Of a stretch of 64,000 bases of DNA, positions 63,832 through 64,000 are shown in pieces. The notes beneath the pieces were generated by a model that did no database searches, was not told the DNA's origin, and worked only from the letters and a program-made list of their open reading frames with translations. The stretch lies in contig MPNW01000246.1 in the NCBI GenBank assembly GCA_011800805.1, positions 55,196 to 119,195 on the forward strand. Direction: 5' to 3'. This stretch comes from Hirudo medicinalis (lineage: Eukaryota > Annelida > Clitellata > Hirudinida > Hirudinidae). The translations under genes were made by a program, and so were the position numbers. Position 1 is the stretch's first letter, and each line of letters starts with the position of its first letter.

Positions 63832-64000
63832 CTGCATAAATTATGATAACAAAACAGTAAATCATGTTAATTTATTAACTGGAGTTGACCTTTTGAGTGA
63901 TGTCGGGAAAAAAAAAACTTTTTCCAAATATCAGAAAATGCTTCACAATCCTCTAGATTCTAGCATCACATCTGCAGATACACATTGTGAGCATGTCTAA

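Noticed and set aside
62478..63839. Very long frames across the N run
   Set aside because: They exist only because N is read as open; the rest is repeat translation.

Overview
The window is nuclear DNA from an animal. Genes have many short GT-AG introns, GC-richer exons sit in AT-rich introns and spacers, and the gene set is metazoan: myosin II, a Toll-like receptor, a GAB adaptor, a ZNF608/609-type protein and a CPAP/CENPJ centriole protein. Gene density is high, about 14 genes in 64 kb. The vertebrate-like domain content combined with a compact genome suggests an invertebrate bilaterian, perhaps a lophotrochozoan, but the sequence does not settle the phylum.

Layout. 81-11603 (+): 33 exons of a non-muscle myosin II heavy chain whose 5' part lies before the window. 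12467-12910: a non-autonomous inverted-repeat element. 13930-14818 (+): a 99-residue single-RRM protein like RRM1 of TIA-1. 15665-19719 (-): a Toll-like receptor. 21416-25123 (-): a ZNF608/609 (scribbler/brakeless) homologue. 26059-28430 (+): LARP6. 29882-30271 (-): YPEL5. 31728-34679 (-): CPAP/CENPJ/SAS-4 in one exon. 36245-41629 (-): a 15-exon NRF-6-type acyltransferase-3 membrane protein. 42407-44856 (+): the 3' two-thirds of tryptophan 2,3-dioxygenase with no recognisable 5' exons. 46056-50308 (-): a GAB adaptor. 50748-51023 (-): a possible small membrane protein. 51771-54041 (+): RPA2. 54987-58391 (-): FRA10AC1. 58911-61357 (+): an unassigned Ig plus cysteine-rich type I receptor. 61760-63831 (-): the 3' part of THUMPD2, with an 816-base assembly gap in its last intron.

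Exon models were built by hand from splice sites and reading-frame phase. For the TLR, ZNF608/609, LARP6, acyltransferase, GAB, RPA2, FRA10AC1 and Ig-receptor genes the summed exon lengths divide exactly by three with one terminal stop, which supports the models. The genes are unrelated housekeeping, cytoskeletal, signalling and immune genes, not an operon or a pathway. Several pairs are divergent (ZNF608/609 with LARP6, FRA10AC1 with the Ig receptor) or convergent with short spacers.

The main oddities are a one-base frame error in the myosin motor, a truncated TDO gene, an inverted-repeat element, a decayed copy of the FRA10AC1 last exon, an unusual insert in the TLR TIR domain, and pervasive AAT and GAT trinucleotide repeats that in several introns begin at the splice donor itself.
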